A stretch of DNA of 64,000 nt, taken from contig NZ_CAJQUA010000001.1 of assembly GCF_907163135.1 (NCBI RefSeq), positions 325,001-389,000 on the forward strand, in the 5' to 3' direction. Below the pieces are notes generated by a model that was not told the DNA's origin, ran no database searches, and worked only from the letters and a program-made list of their open reading frames with translations. This stretch comes from Brachymonas denitrificans. Lineage in GTDB: Bacteria > Pseudomonadota > Gammaproteobacteria > Burkholderiales > Burkholderiaceae_C. The first letter of the stretch is position 1. The number at the start of each line of letters is the position of its first letter. This document shows positions 10,810 through 19,772 of the stretch, one piece after another. A program made the position numbers and the translations under genes.

Positions 10810-11502
10810 ATGGATAAATCCGGCACTGCGTTTTTTCCCGGTATTCGGGCCGTTCTTTTCGACCTGGATGGCACGCTCGTCGACAGTGCCCCTGACCTCG
10901 GCGGAGCCGTGGATCGCATGCGCACGGCGCGTGGATTGCCCTCGCTGCCGCTGGATGACTACCGGCCCATGGCGGGCGCCGGCGCACGTGGAATGCTGGG
11001 TGTGGCCTTTGGCATGACGCCCGAGGACCCGCTGTTTCCCGAGATGCGCGAGGAGTTTTTTCGCAACTACGAGACGCATTTGCTGGACAGGACGTACGCC
11101 TTTCATGGGATCGAAGCGCTGCTGGGGCAATTGCAGCAACAGGGGCTGGCGTGGGGCGTGGTGACCAACAAGACCGAACGCTTCGGCCTGCCGCTATGCC
11201 GGCAGATGCCGGTGTTGCAATCGGCAGCGGTGGTGATCTGTGGCGATACCACGCCACATGCCAAGCCGCATCCGGAGCCGCTGCTGGAAGCTGCGCGGCG
11301 TCTGGCGCTGGAGCCGGCGCAGTGCCTGTATGTGGGGGATGACCTGCGGGACATGGTGGCGGCACATGCGGCCGGCATGCCCTGCGTGGCTGCGGCCTGG
11401 GGCTATCTGGGCGAGCATGATATTTCCAGCTGGGGCGCCAGTGCCGAAGCAGCGCAGCCGCTGGATGTGCTGGGCATGGTATGCGCCGGGCAGGCGGCAT
11501 GA
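10810..11502 (+). CDS. gph: Phosphoglycolate phosphatase (HAD superfamily)
   Basis: A HAD phosphatase, 230 residues, that dephosphorylates 2-phosphoglycolate from DNA repair or oxygenase activity. Motif I FDLDGTLVDS lies near residue 17, motif II is VVTNK, and motif III plus the acidic pair is KPHPEP...YVGDDLRDM. Related HAD enzymes cannot be excluded, but position next to ubiG supports gph. The stop codon overlaps an in-frame ATG of the next gene as ATGA at 11499-11502. Confidence 0.9.
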   Translation: MDKSGTAFFPGIRAVLFDLDGTLVDSAPDLGGAVDRMRTARGLPSLPLDDYRPMAGAGARGMLGVAFGMTPEDPLFPEMREEFFRNYETHLLDRTYAFHGIEALLGQLQQQGLAWGVVTNKTERFGLPLCRQMPVLQSAAVVICGDTTPHAKPHPEPLLEAARRLALEPAQCLYVGDDLRDMVAAHAAGMPCVAAAWGYLGEHDISSWGASAEAAQPLDVLGMVCAGQAA

Positions 11503-11654
11503 ATGGCATGGACCGCATCCATGGCATGGGTGACCGGCGCAGTGCGGCTGACACAAAGGGCGCCGGGAGTGCACGAGACGCCTGGGGCGCAGGTGGTGCA
11601 CCTGGTGCAAAGAGGGCATTGGGGACAGGGAGGCCAACGGGGGCAAAGCGGGCA

Positions 11655-12167
11655 ATGGGCCGGGCGCTTCGCCTGTGGCGCATGCTTGCCGCAAGTGCTC
11701 TGCTGGTATTGAGTGCGCCTGCCGCGTGGGCTGCAGCCTGCCTTGACGAGGCGCAATGGCAGACGTTGCAGCAGCAATCCGAAGTGCAGCCCGCCTTGCT
11801 GTATGTGTGGTCGCCGCGCATGGTGCTGTCGGCCGTGCATGCGGACCAGGTGCAGACCGTGGCGCGTCAGGAAGGGCTGCGCATGGTGCCGGTGCATGAC
11901 CATCGCGTGCCGGCGGAAGAGGTTTCGCAGGCGTTGCAGCGTTTGCGGCAGCAGAATGCGGCGGCAGCCGATGCGCTGGCCGGCAGCGTGCCGCTGTGCA
12001 ACGAAGACCTGGTGCAGCAGGATGCCTATCGCCACTTTCCCACGGCGTGGGTGGTGCGCAAGGGCAGTGCCCATCCCCGGCCGCTGGTGGCGGCCATGCC
12101 GATGCCGTACTGGCGACAGGGCATCCGCCTGCGCATGGTACAGGCCGGAAAACCGAAAGCGGATTGA
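11655..12167 (+). CDS. Unrecognised exported protein
   Basis: I do not recognise this family. From the ATG at 11655 it is about 170 residues with a good signal peptide (MGRALRLWRMLAASALLVLSAPAAWAAA; cleavage after AWA). The mature part is soluble with two cysteines (CLDEAQW; PLCNEDLV), and its pattern LLYVWSPRMVLS...FPTAWVV hints at a thioredoxin-like fold, which is only an impression. The frame is open back to an ATG at 11499 that overlaps the gph stop; that start would add 52 Gly/Ala/Arg-rich residues in front of the signal peptide, so 11655 is preferred. It is 3 bp before the next gene. Confidence 0.6.
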   Translation: MGRALRLWRMLAASALLVLSAPAAWAAACLDEAQWQTLQQQSEVQPALLYVWSPRMVLSAVHADQVQTVARQEGLRMVPVHDHRVPAEEVSQALQRLRQQNAAAADALAGSVPLCNEDLVQQDAYRHFPTAWVVRKGSAHPRPLVAAMPMPYWRQGIRLRMVQAGKPKAD

Positions 12168-12170
12168 TCC

Positions 12171-13457
12171 ATGCGCATGCATCTTGTTGCCGGACTGTTT
12201 CAAGGGACTTTGCGTGACGCTGCGGGCAGCAGCATGGAGCGCTGCCTTGCGCGCTGTGCCGGCGCCATAGGGCTGGTACTGGGGGCTGGCTCGCCCGGAC
12301 TGGCGCTGGCTGTGGCGGCGGACTCGCCCCAGGCCTGCATTGCGCCCAGTACCTTTGTCGAACTGACGGGCCAGGTGGCCGGTACGTCGCGCGATGCGGC
12401 TGGCAGGACGGTGGCGGCGCTGGGCAGCTACGAGCGCATCAGTCCGGACGGGCGCTTTGTGCTGCGCTCCTATTCCGGCGCGCAGCTGGGCAATGTGAGC
12501 TTGATGGAATTGCCGGCGTTTGCCGGCACCGTGGTGCGGGGCTATCGCACGCCGTTGTCCAACGAGGCGTTTCCGGTGCAGGGCAGTTGGCGCTATCTGG
12601 TGGACATGACGGGCGAGCATTACCGGCTGGCCGATATCCTGCAGCTGCAAGGCAAGGCACGCCCGCTGTTCCGGGGTGGCATGACGGGCTTTTATGCGGC
12701 GGCGGCCGAGCTGCCGGGCAACCGTCCGGACGAGATCCGCATCCGCTCCTTCAGCTGGCCCAATGCGGGCGGCGATGACGAGACGCAGGGTCAGGGGGCG
12801 CTGTCGGTGCGTACGCTGACAGTGGACACGCAGCAGCAGCGGGTGAGTGGCGATACGGGCATCGAATATTTGTGTCGTGACCGGGTGCGCGTGGATGGCA
12901 ACATGTACGCGTTGCCCATGATTTCGGTGGACGGCACCGAATACGCGGCCATGCCGCAGATGCCGGTGCAGGGCAAGCCGACCATGCGCGTGTTCGGCTT
13001 TGGCGAAAGCGGCAAGGGGTGCGAGCTGCGCGATGCGTTTGCGCATGCGAGCGGCAAGACGGTGTTCGGTTTTCCGAATCCGGGCGGGCAGGGTGCGGAT
13101 CTGGCCTACGAATATCGCGGGCAGATCTGGTGGTACAGCCGGGCACTGAAGCAGGCCTTCAATCTGGCGCCACCGCCGGCGCGCGCGGGCGAGCGGCTGA
13201 TGGCCAGCGCCTTTCCGGGCATCACGCGCGACGGGCGGGTGATCTATGCCAGCACGCTGCGCCAGTGCGATGCGGCGGGGGGCAACTGCACGGACCGGGT
13301 GGGCTACACGATTGCCGACCCCTACCAGAGTGCCGGGGTGCGGGCCTGGCGCCAGCAGCATCCGGGGCAGGCGGCTGCCTTGCCGCGTTGTGTGCAGCGG
13401 CAGGATGTGCTGCGCGAGCGTGCGGGCTTTGGCGGGCTGCATGGACTCACGCCTTGA
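12171..13457 (+). CDS. Unrecognised exported protein, possible beta-propeller
   Basis: A 428-residue protein of unknown family. A hydrophobic signal-like segment (CAGAIGLVLGAGSPGLALAVAA) begins about residue 28; ATG 12234 is an alternative start that would place it at the N-terminus. The mature part contains SPDGRFVLRSY and repeated strand-turn patterns resembling PD40/TolB-type propeller blades, plus scattered cysteines that could form disulfides. It follows the preceding exported protein by 3 bp, so the two probably work together. A standalone role cannot be deduced. Confidence 0.65.
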   Translation: MRMHLVAGLFQGTLRDAAGSSMERCLARCAGAIGLVLGAGSPGLALAVAADSPQACIAPSTFVELTGQVAGTSRDAAGRTVAALGSYERISPDGRFVLRSYSGAQLGNVSLMELPAFAGTVVRGYRTPLSNEAFPVQGSWRYLVDMTGEHYRLADILQLQGKARPLFRGGMTGFYAAAAELPGNRPDEIRIRSFSWPNAGGDDETQGQGALSVRTLTVDTQQQRVSGDTGIEYLCRDRVRVDGNMYALPMISVDGTEYAAMPQMPVQGKPTMRVFGFGESGKGCELRDAFAHASGKTVFGFPNPGGQGADLAYEYRGQIWWYSRALKQAFNLAPPPARAGERLMASAFPGITRDGRVIYASTLRQCDAAGGNCTDRVGYTIADPYQSAGVRAWRQQHPGQAAALPRCVQRQDVLRERAGFGGLHGLTP

Positions 13458-13519
13458 GCGCAGGTGTTGCGCCGATTGATGACAGGAGGCAAGCCTTGCA
13501 AGCAACTGTCAGGGCGGGG

Positions 13520-13548
13520 GTGACAGCTGCGACAGTGTCACGTACAAT
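13520..13548 (+). promoter_or_regulatory. Predicted sigma-70 promoter of ssrA
   Basis: GTGACA (13520-13525) and TACAAT (13543-13548) are separated by 17 bp, with the -10 element ending 10 bases before the mature 5' end of the tmRNA at 13559. This is good agreement with the consensus for a strongly expressed stable RNA. Confidence 0.65.
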
Positions 13549-13558
13549 TGACGCTCTT

Positions 13559-13945
13559 GGGGCTGCATTGGTTTCGACATGGGTTCGGAAGCGTTGCGGA
13601 GCATGTCGAGCTTGGGTCACGCTCGTTAATCTCGATTCAAAAAAGTAACTGCAAACGACGAACGTTTCGCACTCGCTGCTTAATCCAGCGGGCCTTGCAA
13701 CAGTCGGTCAATGGGCTGGGCAAGGGTTGGTTGGCGCAAGCTGACCGATCCCGGCTGCAAGGTTAATTCACATTGACTGGCCATGCGTCGTGTTCCTTGA
13801 CGTGTGGCGAGACCTAAGGGGACTGGCCTGTTGTGCAGCGTGCCTCTGCGCGGCATGACGGGCGAGATCAAATCAGCTGGCTACGCATGTAGAACCGGAC
13901 GAAGAAGGCTTGTGGACGCGGGTTCAAATCCCGCCAGCTCCACCA
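13559..13945 (+). ncRNA. ssrA: Transfer-messenger RNA (tmRNA)
   Basis: tmRNA rescues stalled ribosomes and tags the unfinished protein. The 5' end GGGGCTG pairs with CAGCTCC at the 3' end, followed by the discriminator A and an encoded CCA (13943-13945). GCATTGGTTTCGAC near the 5' end and GGTTCAAATCC (T arm) near the 3' end are diagnostic. The tag frame at 13651-13683 encodes ANDERFALAA followed by TAA; this tag is typical of several Burkholderiales. Length is 387 nt. The 3' end is a frequent integration site, and a mobile-element remnant lies immediately beyond. Confidence 0.98.
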
Positions 13946-13950
13946 TCTAC

Positions 13951-13982
13951 AAGGGCTCGGATAGTCTCCGGGCCCTTTTTCT
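13951..13982 (+). terminator. Rho-independent terminator of ssrA
   Basis: A 10-bp stem AAGGGCTCGG / CCGGGCCCTT (one G-T pair), a 7-base loop and a T-rich tail at 13976-13982, starting five bases after the tmRNA CCA end. Confidence 0.9.
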
Positions 13983-14188
13983 TGCCTGAAATCCCCGCGC
14001 CACGTGGGGTTCCGGCCGAAGGGCTTGCGGAAGCCATCCTGCCGCTCGGCTCCAAAATCGGCGTTTTTCGGGCACTTTTCCCGCCCAGAGTCGTCTCTGT
14101 CTCTGTTTGGCTTGCGGGTAATCGCAGCCTGAAGCCCAAAAAATCAACCACTTACGCGCCCTGGTTCGCTGTCAACCGCGCCCGCCGG

Positions 14189-14250
14189 TTAAACATCGAA
14201 CCGCGCCACGACCTCCCACTGGGTGGCCCATTCGGTCGGCTGCGAGCAAG
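14189..14250 (-). pseudogene. Decayed second copy of the 3' end of the recombinase-associated HTH gene
   Basis: On the minus strand this stretch translates as PTEWATQWEVVARFDV followed by a stop. It matches the C-terminus of the gene at 14663-15118 (PTDWVAQREVVAGFDS plus stop), with about 40 of 51 bases identical. The rest of the gene is missing or unrecognisable upstream. It marks an earlier or duplicated insertion next to ssrA. The surrounding 13983-14269 contains no other gene that I can recognise. Confidence 0.65.
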
Positions 14251-14269
14251 CAGGATCCTGGCGGCGAAA

Positions 14270-14644
14270 ATGTCGACGATGACAAGCAAAAAGAAAATCG
14301 CTGCTGATCTGCAGTCAGCCCTATCTGGGCAGAGCCCACTGAGCATCGATCTGTACGTGGAAGTTTTGGCCGACTACGAGGACGAACTCAAGGCCTCGCT
14401 CGACAAGGACGCTGATGACGCCCTGCTGTGCATGCTGGCGGACGACGGTGACGTGGCGATGATGGTCATCGACTGGGACGGCAGCATCTACCGGAACGAA
14501 AACGCATTGAAGAAGCTGCAAGCCATGTGGCGGCAGAGCTTTGATACCAACGTGCAGACCCTCGTGCCCATCCTCAGTGATCACATCAGCCAGAAAAACC
14601 TGGGTGTGGCAGGCATCAAGTGGCTGCCCGCATCCAGCGATTGA
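14270..14644 (+). CDS. Hypothetical protein between two copies of an element end
   Basis: I do not recognise this 124-residue protein (MSTMTSKKKIAADLQ...). It is acidic and mostly helical, with DVAMMVIDWDGSIYRNENAL in the middle, no signal peptide and no membrane segment. ATG 14270 or 14279 could be the start; an AGGAT lies 14 bases before the first. It sits between the decayed and the intact copies of the HTH gene end, in the opposite orientation, so it is probably cargo of the ssrA-linked element. Codon use is less GC3-biased than the flanking core genes. Confidence 0.5.
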   Translation: MSTMTSKKKIAADLQSALSGQSPLSIDLYVEVLADYEDELKASLDKDADDALLCMLADDGDVAMMVIDWDGSIYRNENALKKLQAMWRQSFDTNVQTLVPILSDHISQKNLGVAGIKWLPASSD

Positions 14645-14662
14645 AGCGAACGACGATCCTGG

Positions 14663-15118
14663 TTACGAATCGAACCCCGCCACCACCTCCCGCTGCGCCA
14701 CCCAGTCGGTCGGCAACGGGTTGCGTTGGAACCACAGCAGGCTCATGCACCGGGGCTGCTGCCCGGCATAGATCGCCTTCACGATGTCCGGCTCCAGTAG
14801 CGTCAGCCGCAGCAGTTCGTTGACCGTGGAATGGTGCAAGCCTTCGCGCTTGGCGATCTCACTGCCGGTTTCGACCACGCCGTCGTCGAGCAATTGCTGC
14901 CAGTAGAACGCCCGTGACAGCGCCGTCAGCAAGGGCTGGTCGTGGACGGCGGCCGTCTTGGCCTGCACCTGCGCCACCGCAGGCCGCACCACCACGGCCC
15001 GGCCGCCACGCTTCCTGATCTTGATCGGGATGAAGGTCGTCAGCCGGATTTCATCGCCGTCGCGCCGCTCGCGTCTTACCGCCAACCCGGTGGCCTCGAT
15101 CTCGGGTTTGTTCTTCAC
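14663..15118 (-). CDS. HTH protein associated with a serine recombinase
   Basis: A 151-residue protein starting with GTG (VKNKPEIEATG); the start is supported by GGAGG five bases upstream and by a GTGA overlap with the recombinase stop. The N-terminal part is basic (IPIKIRKRGGRAVVV). The C-terminal part has a helix-turn-helix (SEIAKREGLHHSTVNELLRL) followed by EPDIVKAIYAGQQP and PTDWVAQREVV. A similar module often accompanies large serine recombinases. The likely role is to assist or regulate recombination, which is inference from context. Confidence 0.75.
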   Translation of the reverse strand: MKNKPEIEATGLAVRRERRDGDEIRLTTFIPIKIRKRGGRAVVVRPAVAQVQAKTAAVHDQPLLTALSRAFYWQQLLDDGVVETGSEIAKREGLHHSTVNELLRLTLLEPDIVKAIYAGQQPRCMSLLWFQRNPLPTDWVAQREVVAGFDS

Positions 15119-15938
15119 TCCGCCTCCGCTTCCAGTTCCTGCAACTCCGCGCCGACGGTGCCGGGCAGCAGATCCATCGCCAGATCCTGCCAACCAAGGT
15201 CACGCCAGACGATTTCCAGCCCGGCATCACCCAGCACCACCCGCTCGATCAGCAACTGCGCCAGCCTCCGCTGCTCGGCTGGATAGAGCGTGTGCCACAT
15301 CGCCGCGAGGTTGCGCATCGGCAGCACCACCTGGGGCTCGTCCAGGTCAGGTCGAATGACGTGCATCTGATCCACAACCCGCTGCACGATGTGCGGGGCC
15401 TGCAGCGCCATCACGATCTGCTCGATAACTAGTGCTTCGATGGGTTCGGCGGGCAACGGCCCGTGCCGACTGGCCCAAGCACCCATGCGCCGGTGCAGCA
15501 CCGGCGTGTAGTAGCAATACCGCTTGCCCTTCTTGTTGGTGTAGGTCGGCATCAGTTTCTCGCCGTCGTCGGTGAACAGCAGCCCCGACAGCAAGGGTTC
15601 GGCCTCGCCGCGCGCCACGCGCTTGCGTTGCCGCGCATCCGTTTCGATCAGCGCGTGGACGGCATCCCACTGTTCCTGCGTGATCAGGGCCTGATGCTCG
15701 CCAGGGTAGCTCTGGCCCCGGTGATTGATCTCGCCCAGGTACATCCGGTTGTGCAGCAGCTTGTACATCGTCTGCTTGGTAAGCGGCTTGCCCACCTTGC
15801 TCAACAGCCCCTCGGCGGCGTAGGTTTTGGCCATCGTCGTGGTGGAGCCGACGTTCACGAAGTCGTCGAAGATGCGCCGCACCAGCGCCGCTTCCTTCTC
15901 GTTGACGACGAGCTTGCGCTCGACCGGCTGCAGGCTAT
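15115..15938 (-). pseudogene. Serine recombinase, N-terminal catalytic domain lost
   Basis: Only the downstream part of a large serine recombinase remains: the Recombinase domain (RKLVVNEKEAALVRRIFDDF; NRMYLGEINHRGQSYPGEHQALI) and the zinc-ribbon-like and coiled-coil C-terminus. The resolvase domain with its catalytic serine, normally about 150-200 residues, is missing. Homology stops at about 15938, some 40 bp before the DMT transporter start, and the open frame beyond that is not recombinase-like. The gene cannot encode an active recombinase. It still overlaps its HTH partner by four bases (GTGA). Confidence 0.85.
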
Positions 15939-15980
15939 GATGCGTGTTCGATTTTTCACGCATCGCTCTGACAGCCCCCC

Positions 15981-16898
15981 ATGGATCCACGCAAACCGAT
16001 TGATACCCAGGCCGCCGGCCTGATGCTGCTGCTCTGCTCGATCTGGGCCTTGCAGCAGGTGCTGCTCAAGGCGGCAGCGGTGGATATCACGCCGATGATG
16101 CAGGTGGCGCTGCGCTCGGGCATGTCGGCAGTGCTGGTCTGGCTGCTGATGCGCTGGCGCGGCGAACGGCTGGATCTTGGCGGACGTGACCTGAAGCCCG
16201 GCCTGCTGGTCGGGCTGCTGTTTGCGGTCGAGTTTCTGTTCGTAGCCGAGGGGATCCGGCACACCACGGCTTCCCATGCGGCGGTGTTTCTCTACACCGC
16301 GCCCATTTTCGTGGCCCTGGCCCTGCATTGGCGTTTGCCGTCGGAGCGGCTCAATCGGGTGCAGTGGGTGGGCATCCTGCTGGCGTTCGCCGGAGTGGCG
16401 CTGGCGTTTCTCTGGCGCGGTGCCAACGCGGCGGGAAATGGCGCGAGCCTGCTGGGCGACTTTCTGGTGGTGCTGGGCGCCATGGGCTGGGCGGGCACGA
16501 CCGTGGCGGTGCGCCTGACCAGCCTGGCCAATGCGCCGGCCACGCGCACGCTGCAGTATCAGCTGGTGGGCGCCTTCGTCGTGCTGTTGCCGGCCAGCCT
16601 GCTGATGGGGCTGGGCACCATTCACCATACGCCGCTGGCCTGGGGCAGTGTACTGTTCCAGGGAATTCTGGTGTCGTTTGCCAGCTACCTGGTGTGGTTC
16701 TGGCTGCTGCGCAAGTACCTGGCTTCGCGCCTCGGGGTGTTCTCGTTCATGACGCCGCTGTTTGGCGTCGCGCTGGGCGTATGGCTGCTGAATGACCCGC
16801 TCGAGCCGGGCTTTGTGCTCGGCGCTGTGCTGGTGCTGCTGGGCATCCTGCTGGTCAACGGGCAGGCCTGGCTGCCGCGCGCCTTCACCAGGGGCTGA
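15981..16898 (+). CDS. EamA/DMT family transporter
   Basis: A 305-residue inner-membrane protein of the drug/metabolite transporter superfamily, with ten predicted hydrophobic segments forming two EamA repeats (first repeat LMLLLCSIWALQQVLLKAA; second from about residue 150). Substrate unknown; exporters of amino acids, sugars or metabolites belong here. The start lies about 40 bp from the truncated recombinase, and a TATGAT at 15935-15940 may provide its -10 element, so the element end may have reshaped its promoter. It converges on the alcohol dehydrogenase gene. Confidence 0.88.
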   Translation: MDPRKPIDTQAAGLMLLLCSIWALQQVLLKAAAVDITPMMQVALRSGMSAVLVWLLMRWRGERLDLGGRDLKPGLLVGLLFAVEFLFVAEGIRHTTASHAAVFLYTAPIFVALALHWRLPSERLNRVQWVGILLAFAGVALAFLWRGANAAGNGASLLGDFLVVLGAMGWAGTTVAVRLTSLANAPATRTLQYQLVGAFVVLLPASLLMGLGTIHHTPLAWGSVLFQGILVSFASYLVWFWLLRKYLASRLGVFSFMTPLFGVALGVWLLNDPLEPGFVLGAVLVLLGILLVNGQAWLPRAFTRG

Positions 16899-16922
16899 GC
16901 CACGCACTGGCTGCAAGCGCAC

Positions 16923-18065
16923 TCACAACTGTATCGATTCCTGCAGCATCTGTCGGTAATCCTGCGCGCTGGCTTCGCGCGGATTGGTCTTGTGGCAATG
17001 GTCGGCCAGAGCGTGGGTGATGATGGCATCGAACTGGCTTGGCGCCACGCCCAGTGCCGTCAGTCCGGCCGGCAGCTGGAGTGTATGCACCATGGCGGCA
17101 AGCGCCGGCGCGACGGCATCGCCGTCGGCCAGGCCCATCGCCTGAGCCAGCCGATCCAGACGATTTTCTTTGCGCACGGACTCCGCCGTGCTGTTGAATC
17201 GCACCACTGCGGGCAGGAAGATCGCATTGAGCGTGCCATGATGCAGCCCCGGATTGATACCGCCTAGACTGTGACTGAGCGAATGCACGCAGCCCAGCCC
17301 CTTCTGGAATGCCAGCGCGCCGTGGATCGAGGCCGTCATCATGTTCAGGCGCGCATCCTGATCCAGCCCGTCGCTGGTGGCGCGCACGATGTGTGACCAG
17401 CCCCGACGCAAGCCTTCCAGCGCAATGCCGTCGGCCGCCGGATTGAAGGCGGGAGCAAGAAAAGTCTCGATGCAGTGGGCGATCGCATCCATGCCGGTCG
17501 CCGCCGTCAGTGCTGGCGGCAGGCCGAGCGTGAGGGCGGGATCGCAAATGGCCGAACGCGGCACCAGATGCCAGGAATGAAAGCCCAGCTTGCGCCCGTC
17601 CTGGACGATGAGGATGGCGCCGCGCGCCACTTCGCTGCCAGTACCGCTGGTGGTGGGGATGGCAATGAGCGGCAGCACCGCGTCGGTAATGCGGGGCGAG
17701 CCGCCTTCGATGGTGGCGTAATGCGTAAGCGGGCCGGTGTGCGTGGCCGCAATGGCAATGCCCTTGGCACAGTCGATGGCCGAGCCGCCGCCGACGGCGA
17801 TCAGGCTGTCGCAGCCCTGGATGCGTGCCATCTCGGTGCCGGCAAGCACCGAAGCCTCGGTCGGGTTGGAACTGACTTGGTCGAACACGGCAAATGGCTG
17901 CCCCTGCAGAACGGCTTCTACCCTGTCGAGCAGGCCTGCGGCCCGCACGCCGGGATCGGTCACGATCAGCGGCTTGCGCATGCCGATGCGGGTGATTTCG
18001 GCGGGGAGTTCGGACAGGGCGCCATGCGCCAAATGGATGTGAGTGATGTACTGGATCAGGGCCAT
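16923..18065 (-). CDS. Iron-containing (group III) alcohol dehydrogenase
   Basis: A 380-residue oxidoreductase of the Fe-ADH family. The NAD-binding motif GGGSAIDCAKG lies near residue 90, TTSGTGSEV near 130, and the metal-binding residues lie in DAIAHCIE and GCVHSLSHSLGG...HG. The substrate, possibly a short-chain alcohol, hydroxy acid or maleylacetate-like compound, cannot be deduced. The start MALIQYITHIHLAHG is chosen because the family fold begins there; an upstream in-frame ATG exists. It diverges from the phospholipase-D-like gene across 175 bp. Confidence 0.9.
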   Translation of the reverse strand: MALIQYITHIHLAHGALSELPAEITRIGMRKPLIVTDPGVRAAGLLDRVEAVLQGQPFAVFDQVSSNPTEASVLAGTEMARIQGCDSLIAVGGGSAIDCAKGIAIAATHTGPLTHYATIEGGSPRITDAVLPLIAIPTTSGTGSEVARGAILIVQDGRKLGFHSWHLVPRSAICDPALTLGLPPALTAATGMDAIAHCIETFLAPAFNPAADGIALEGLRRGWSHIVRATSDGLDQDARLNMMTASIHGALAFQKGLGCVHSLSHSLGGINPGLHHGTLNAIFLPAVVRFNSTAESVRKENRLDRLAQAMGLADGDAVAPALAAMVHTLQLPAGLTALGVAPSQFDAIITHALADHCHKTNPREASAQDYRQMLQESIQL

Positions 18066-18240
18066 GGGGGAGCAGCAATAAACGGATGGGCGTTCGTAAA
18101 GGCCACTGTAAGCCGCGCCCGCCATGATCCCCCTCCGCAACTTCCCTATGTGGCAATCTACGTTACATCGGGAGATTCTCCGACAAACGCGCTTGCCGCG
18201 CCGGGATACACTGCGTTGCAAATCCCTTCAGCCCCTCGCC

Positions 18241-19524
18241 ATGTGGAAAAAACGCAAAGTGTTCTGGGTCGTCATCGTCACCATTGTCCTGACCCTGCTT
18301 GCCGGGGTACTGGCGCTGAACTTTGCCACGCCCGAAAAGAAGCTGGAACGCAAGCTGGCACATCGCTACGTCATCGCCGATCCACAGTTCCGCCGCGAGA
18401 TGGGAGTATTGCTGGGCCCCGCCATCGTGCCCGGCAACCAGGTGCGTGATCTGCAGAACGGTGCCGAAATCTTCCCCGCCATGCTGGCGGCGATCGGCGC
18501 TGCCCGGCACACCATCAATTTCGAAACCTATATCTACTGGTCCGGCGATATCGGCCGCAAGATGGCGGAACTGCTGGCCGAACGCGCCAGGGCCGGCGTG
18601 CGCGTGAACGTGCTGCTGGACTGGGTCGGCAGCCTGAAAATGGAACAGGATCTGCTCGACCTGATGCAGCAGGCGGGCGTCAAGGTGCACCGCTACCGCC
18701 CGCTGCACTGGTACAACCTTGCACGCATGAACAACCGCACGCACCGCAAGCTGCTGATTGTGGACGGGCAGGTAGCCTTCACGGGTGGCGTCGGCATTGC
18801 CGACCAGTGGGAAGGGCAGGCGCAGGATCCGGAGCACTGGCGCGACATGCACTTCGAGTTGCGCGGGCCGGCAGTGACGCAATTCCAGGCGGCCTTCAAT
18901 GACAACTGGATCAAGGCCACTGGCGAGGTGCTGAACGGCGAGGCCTATTTTCCGGCGACGGCGGTGGCGGGCGAGATGGATGCCCACATGTTCATCAGCT
19001 CGCCCTCCGGCGGCAGCGAGAGCATGCACCTGATGTATCTGATGGCGATTGCAGCAGCCGATCGCAGTATCGACCTGGAGGCTGCGTACTTTGTTCCCGA
19101 TGAGCTCATCATCAAATCATTGCAGGAGGCGCGCAAGCGCGGGGTACGCGTGCGCGTGCTGGTGCCGGGCGAGCATATCGATTCGGACACGGTGCGGCTG
19201 GCGTCCAAGGCGTCGTGGGGGCCACTGCTGGAGCAGGGCGTGGAAATCCACGAATACCTGCCGACGATGATGCACAACAAGCTGCTGATCGTGGACCGGG
19301 AACTGGTGTCGGTGGGATCGACCAACTTCGACTCGCGCTCTTTCCGCCTGAACGATGAAGCTAGCCTGAATGTGTACGACAAAGGATTTGCGGCGAAGAT
19401 GACGGGCGTGTTCGAGGAGGACCTGAAGCACTCGCGCCCCTACACCCACCAGGACTGGTTGAACCGGCCGCTGAAGGAAAAGCTGATTGAACGCTTCGTG
19501 TTGCCGATCAAGTCGCAGCTGTAA
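18241..19524 (+). CDS. Cardiolipin synthase-like phospholipase D family protein
   Basis: A 427-residue membrane-anchored enzyme. One N-terminal transmembrane helix (VFWVVIVTIVLTLLAGVLAL) is followed by two phospholipase D domains, each with an HKD motif: THRKLLIVDG near residue 175 and MHNKLLIVDREL near residue 345. The family condenses two phosphatidyl groups into cardiolipin. Closest in layout to ClsB/ClsC-type proteins, because it has one membrane helix and not two. The start is the ATG at 18241, which makes the N-terminus short and basic (MWKKRKV) before the helix. Confidence 0.88.
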   Translation: MWKKRKVFWVVIVTIVLTLLAGVLALNFATPEKKLERKLAHRYVIADPQFRREMGVLLGPAIVPGNQVRDLQNGAEIFPAMLAAIGAARHTINFETYIYWSGDIGRKMAELLAERARAGVRVNVLLDWVGSLKMEQDLLDLMQQAGVKVHRYRPLHWYNLARMNNRTHRKLLIVDGQVAFTGGVGIADQWEGQAQDPEHWRDMHFELRGPAVTQFQAAFNDNWIKATGEVLNGEAYFPATAVAGEMDAHMFISSPSGGSESMHLMYLMAIAAADRSIDLEAAYFVPDELIIKSLQEARKRGVRVRVLVPGEHIDSDTVRLASKASWGPLLEQGVEIHEYLPTMMHNKLLIVDRELVSVGSTNFDSRSFRLNDEASLNVYDKGFAAKMTGVFEEDLKHSRPYTHQDWLNRPLKEKLIERFVLPIKSQL

Positions 19525-19772
19525 GGCCTGGTAGAGGGCTGTTGCTCATGCGCGCAGCCACACTGCACGTACCGCACGCAGGGGTGGCGCCGGTGCACGG
19601 TGCCGATGACGGAGAGCAGCGTGGTCTTGCGGGCTACCGAAGGACCGATAAACGCGATACCAAGACCGCGTTGCGCATTATAGAAGCTGGCTCGGGTTCG
19701 TGCACCTGTTACGGCGGCCGGCCGACGCCGTCCGGATGCTTGCGCATGCCCGCGCAAGCGACAAGGATCGCG

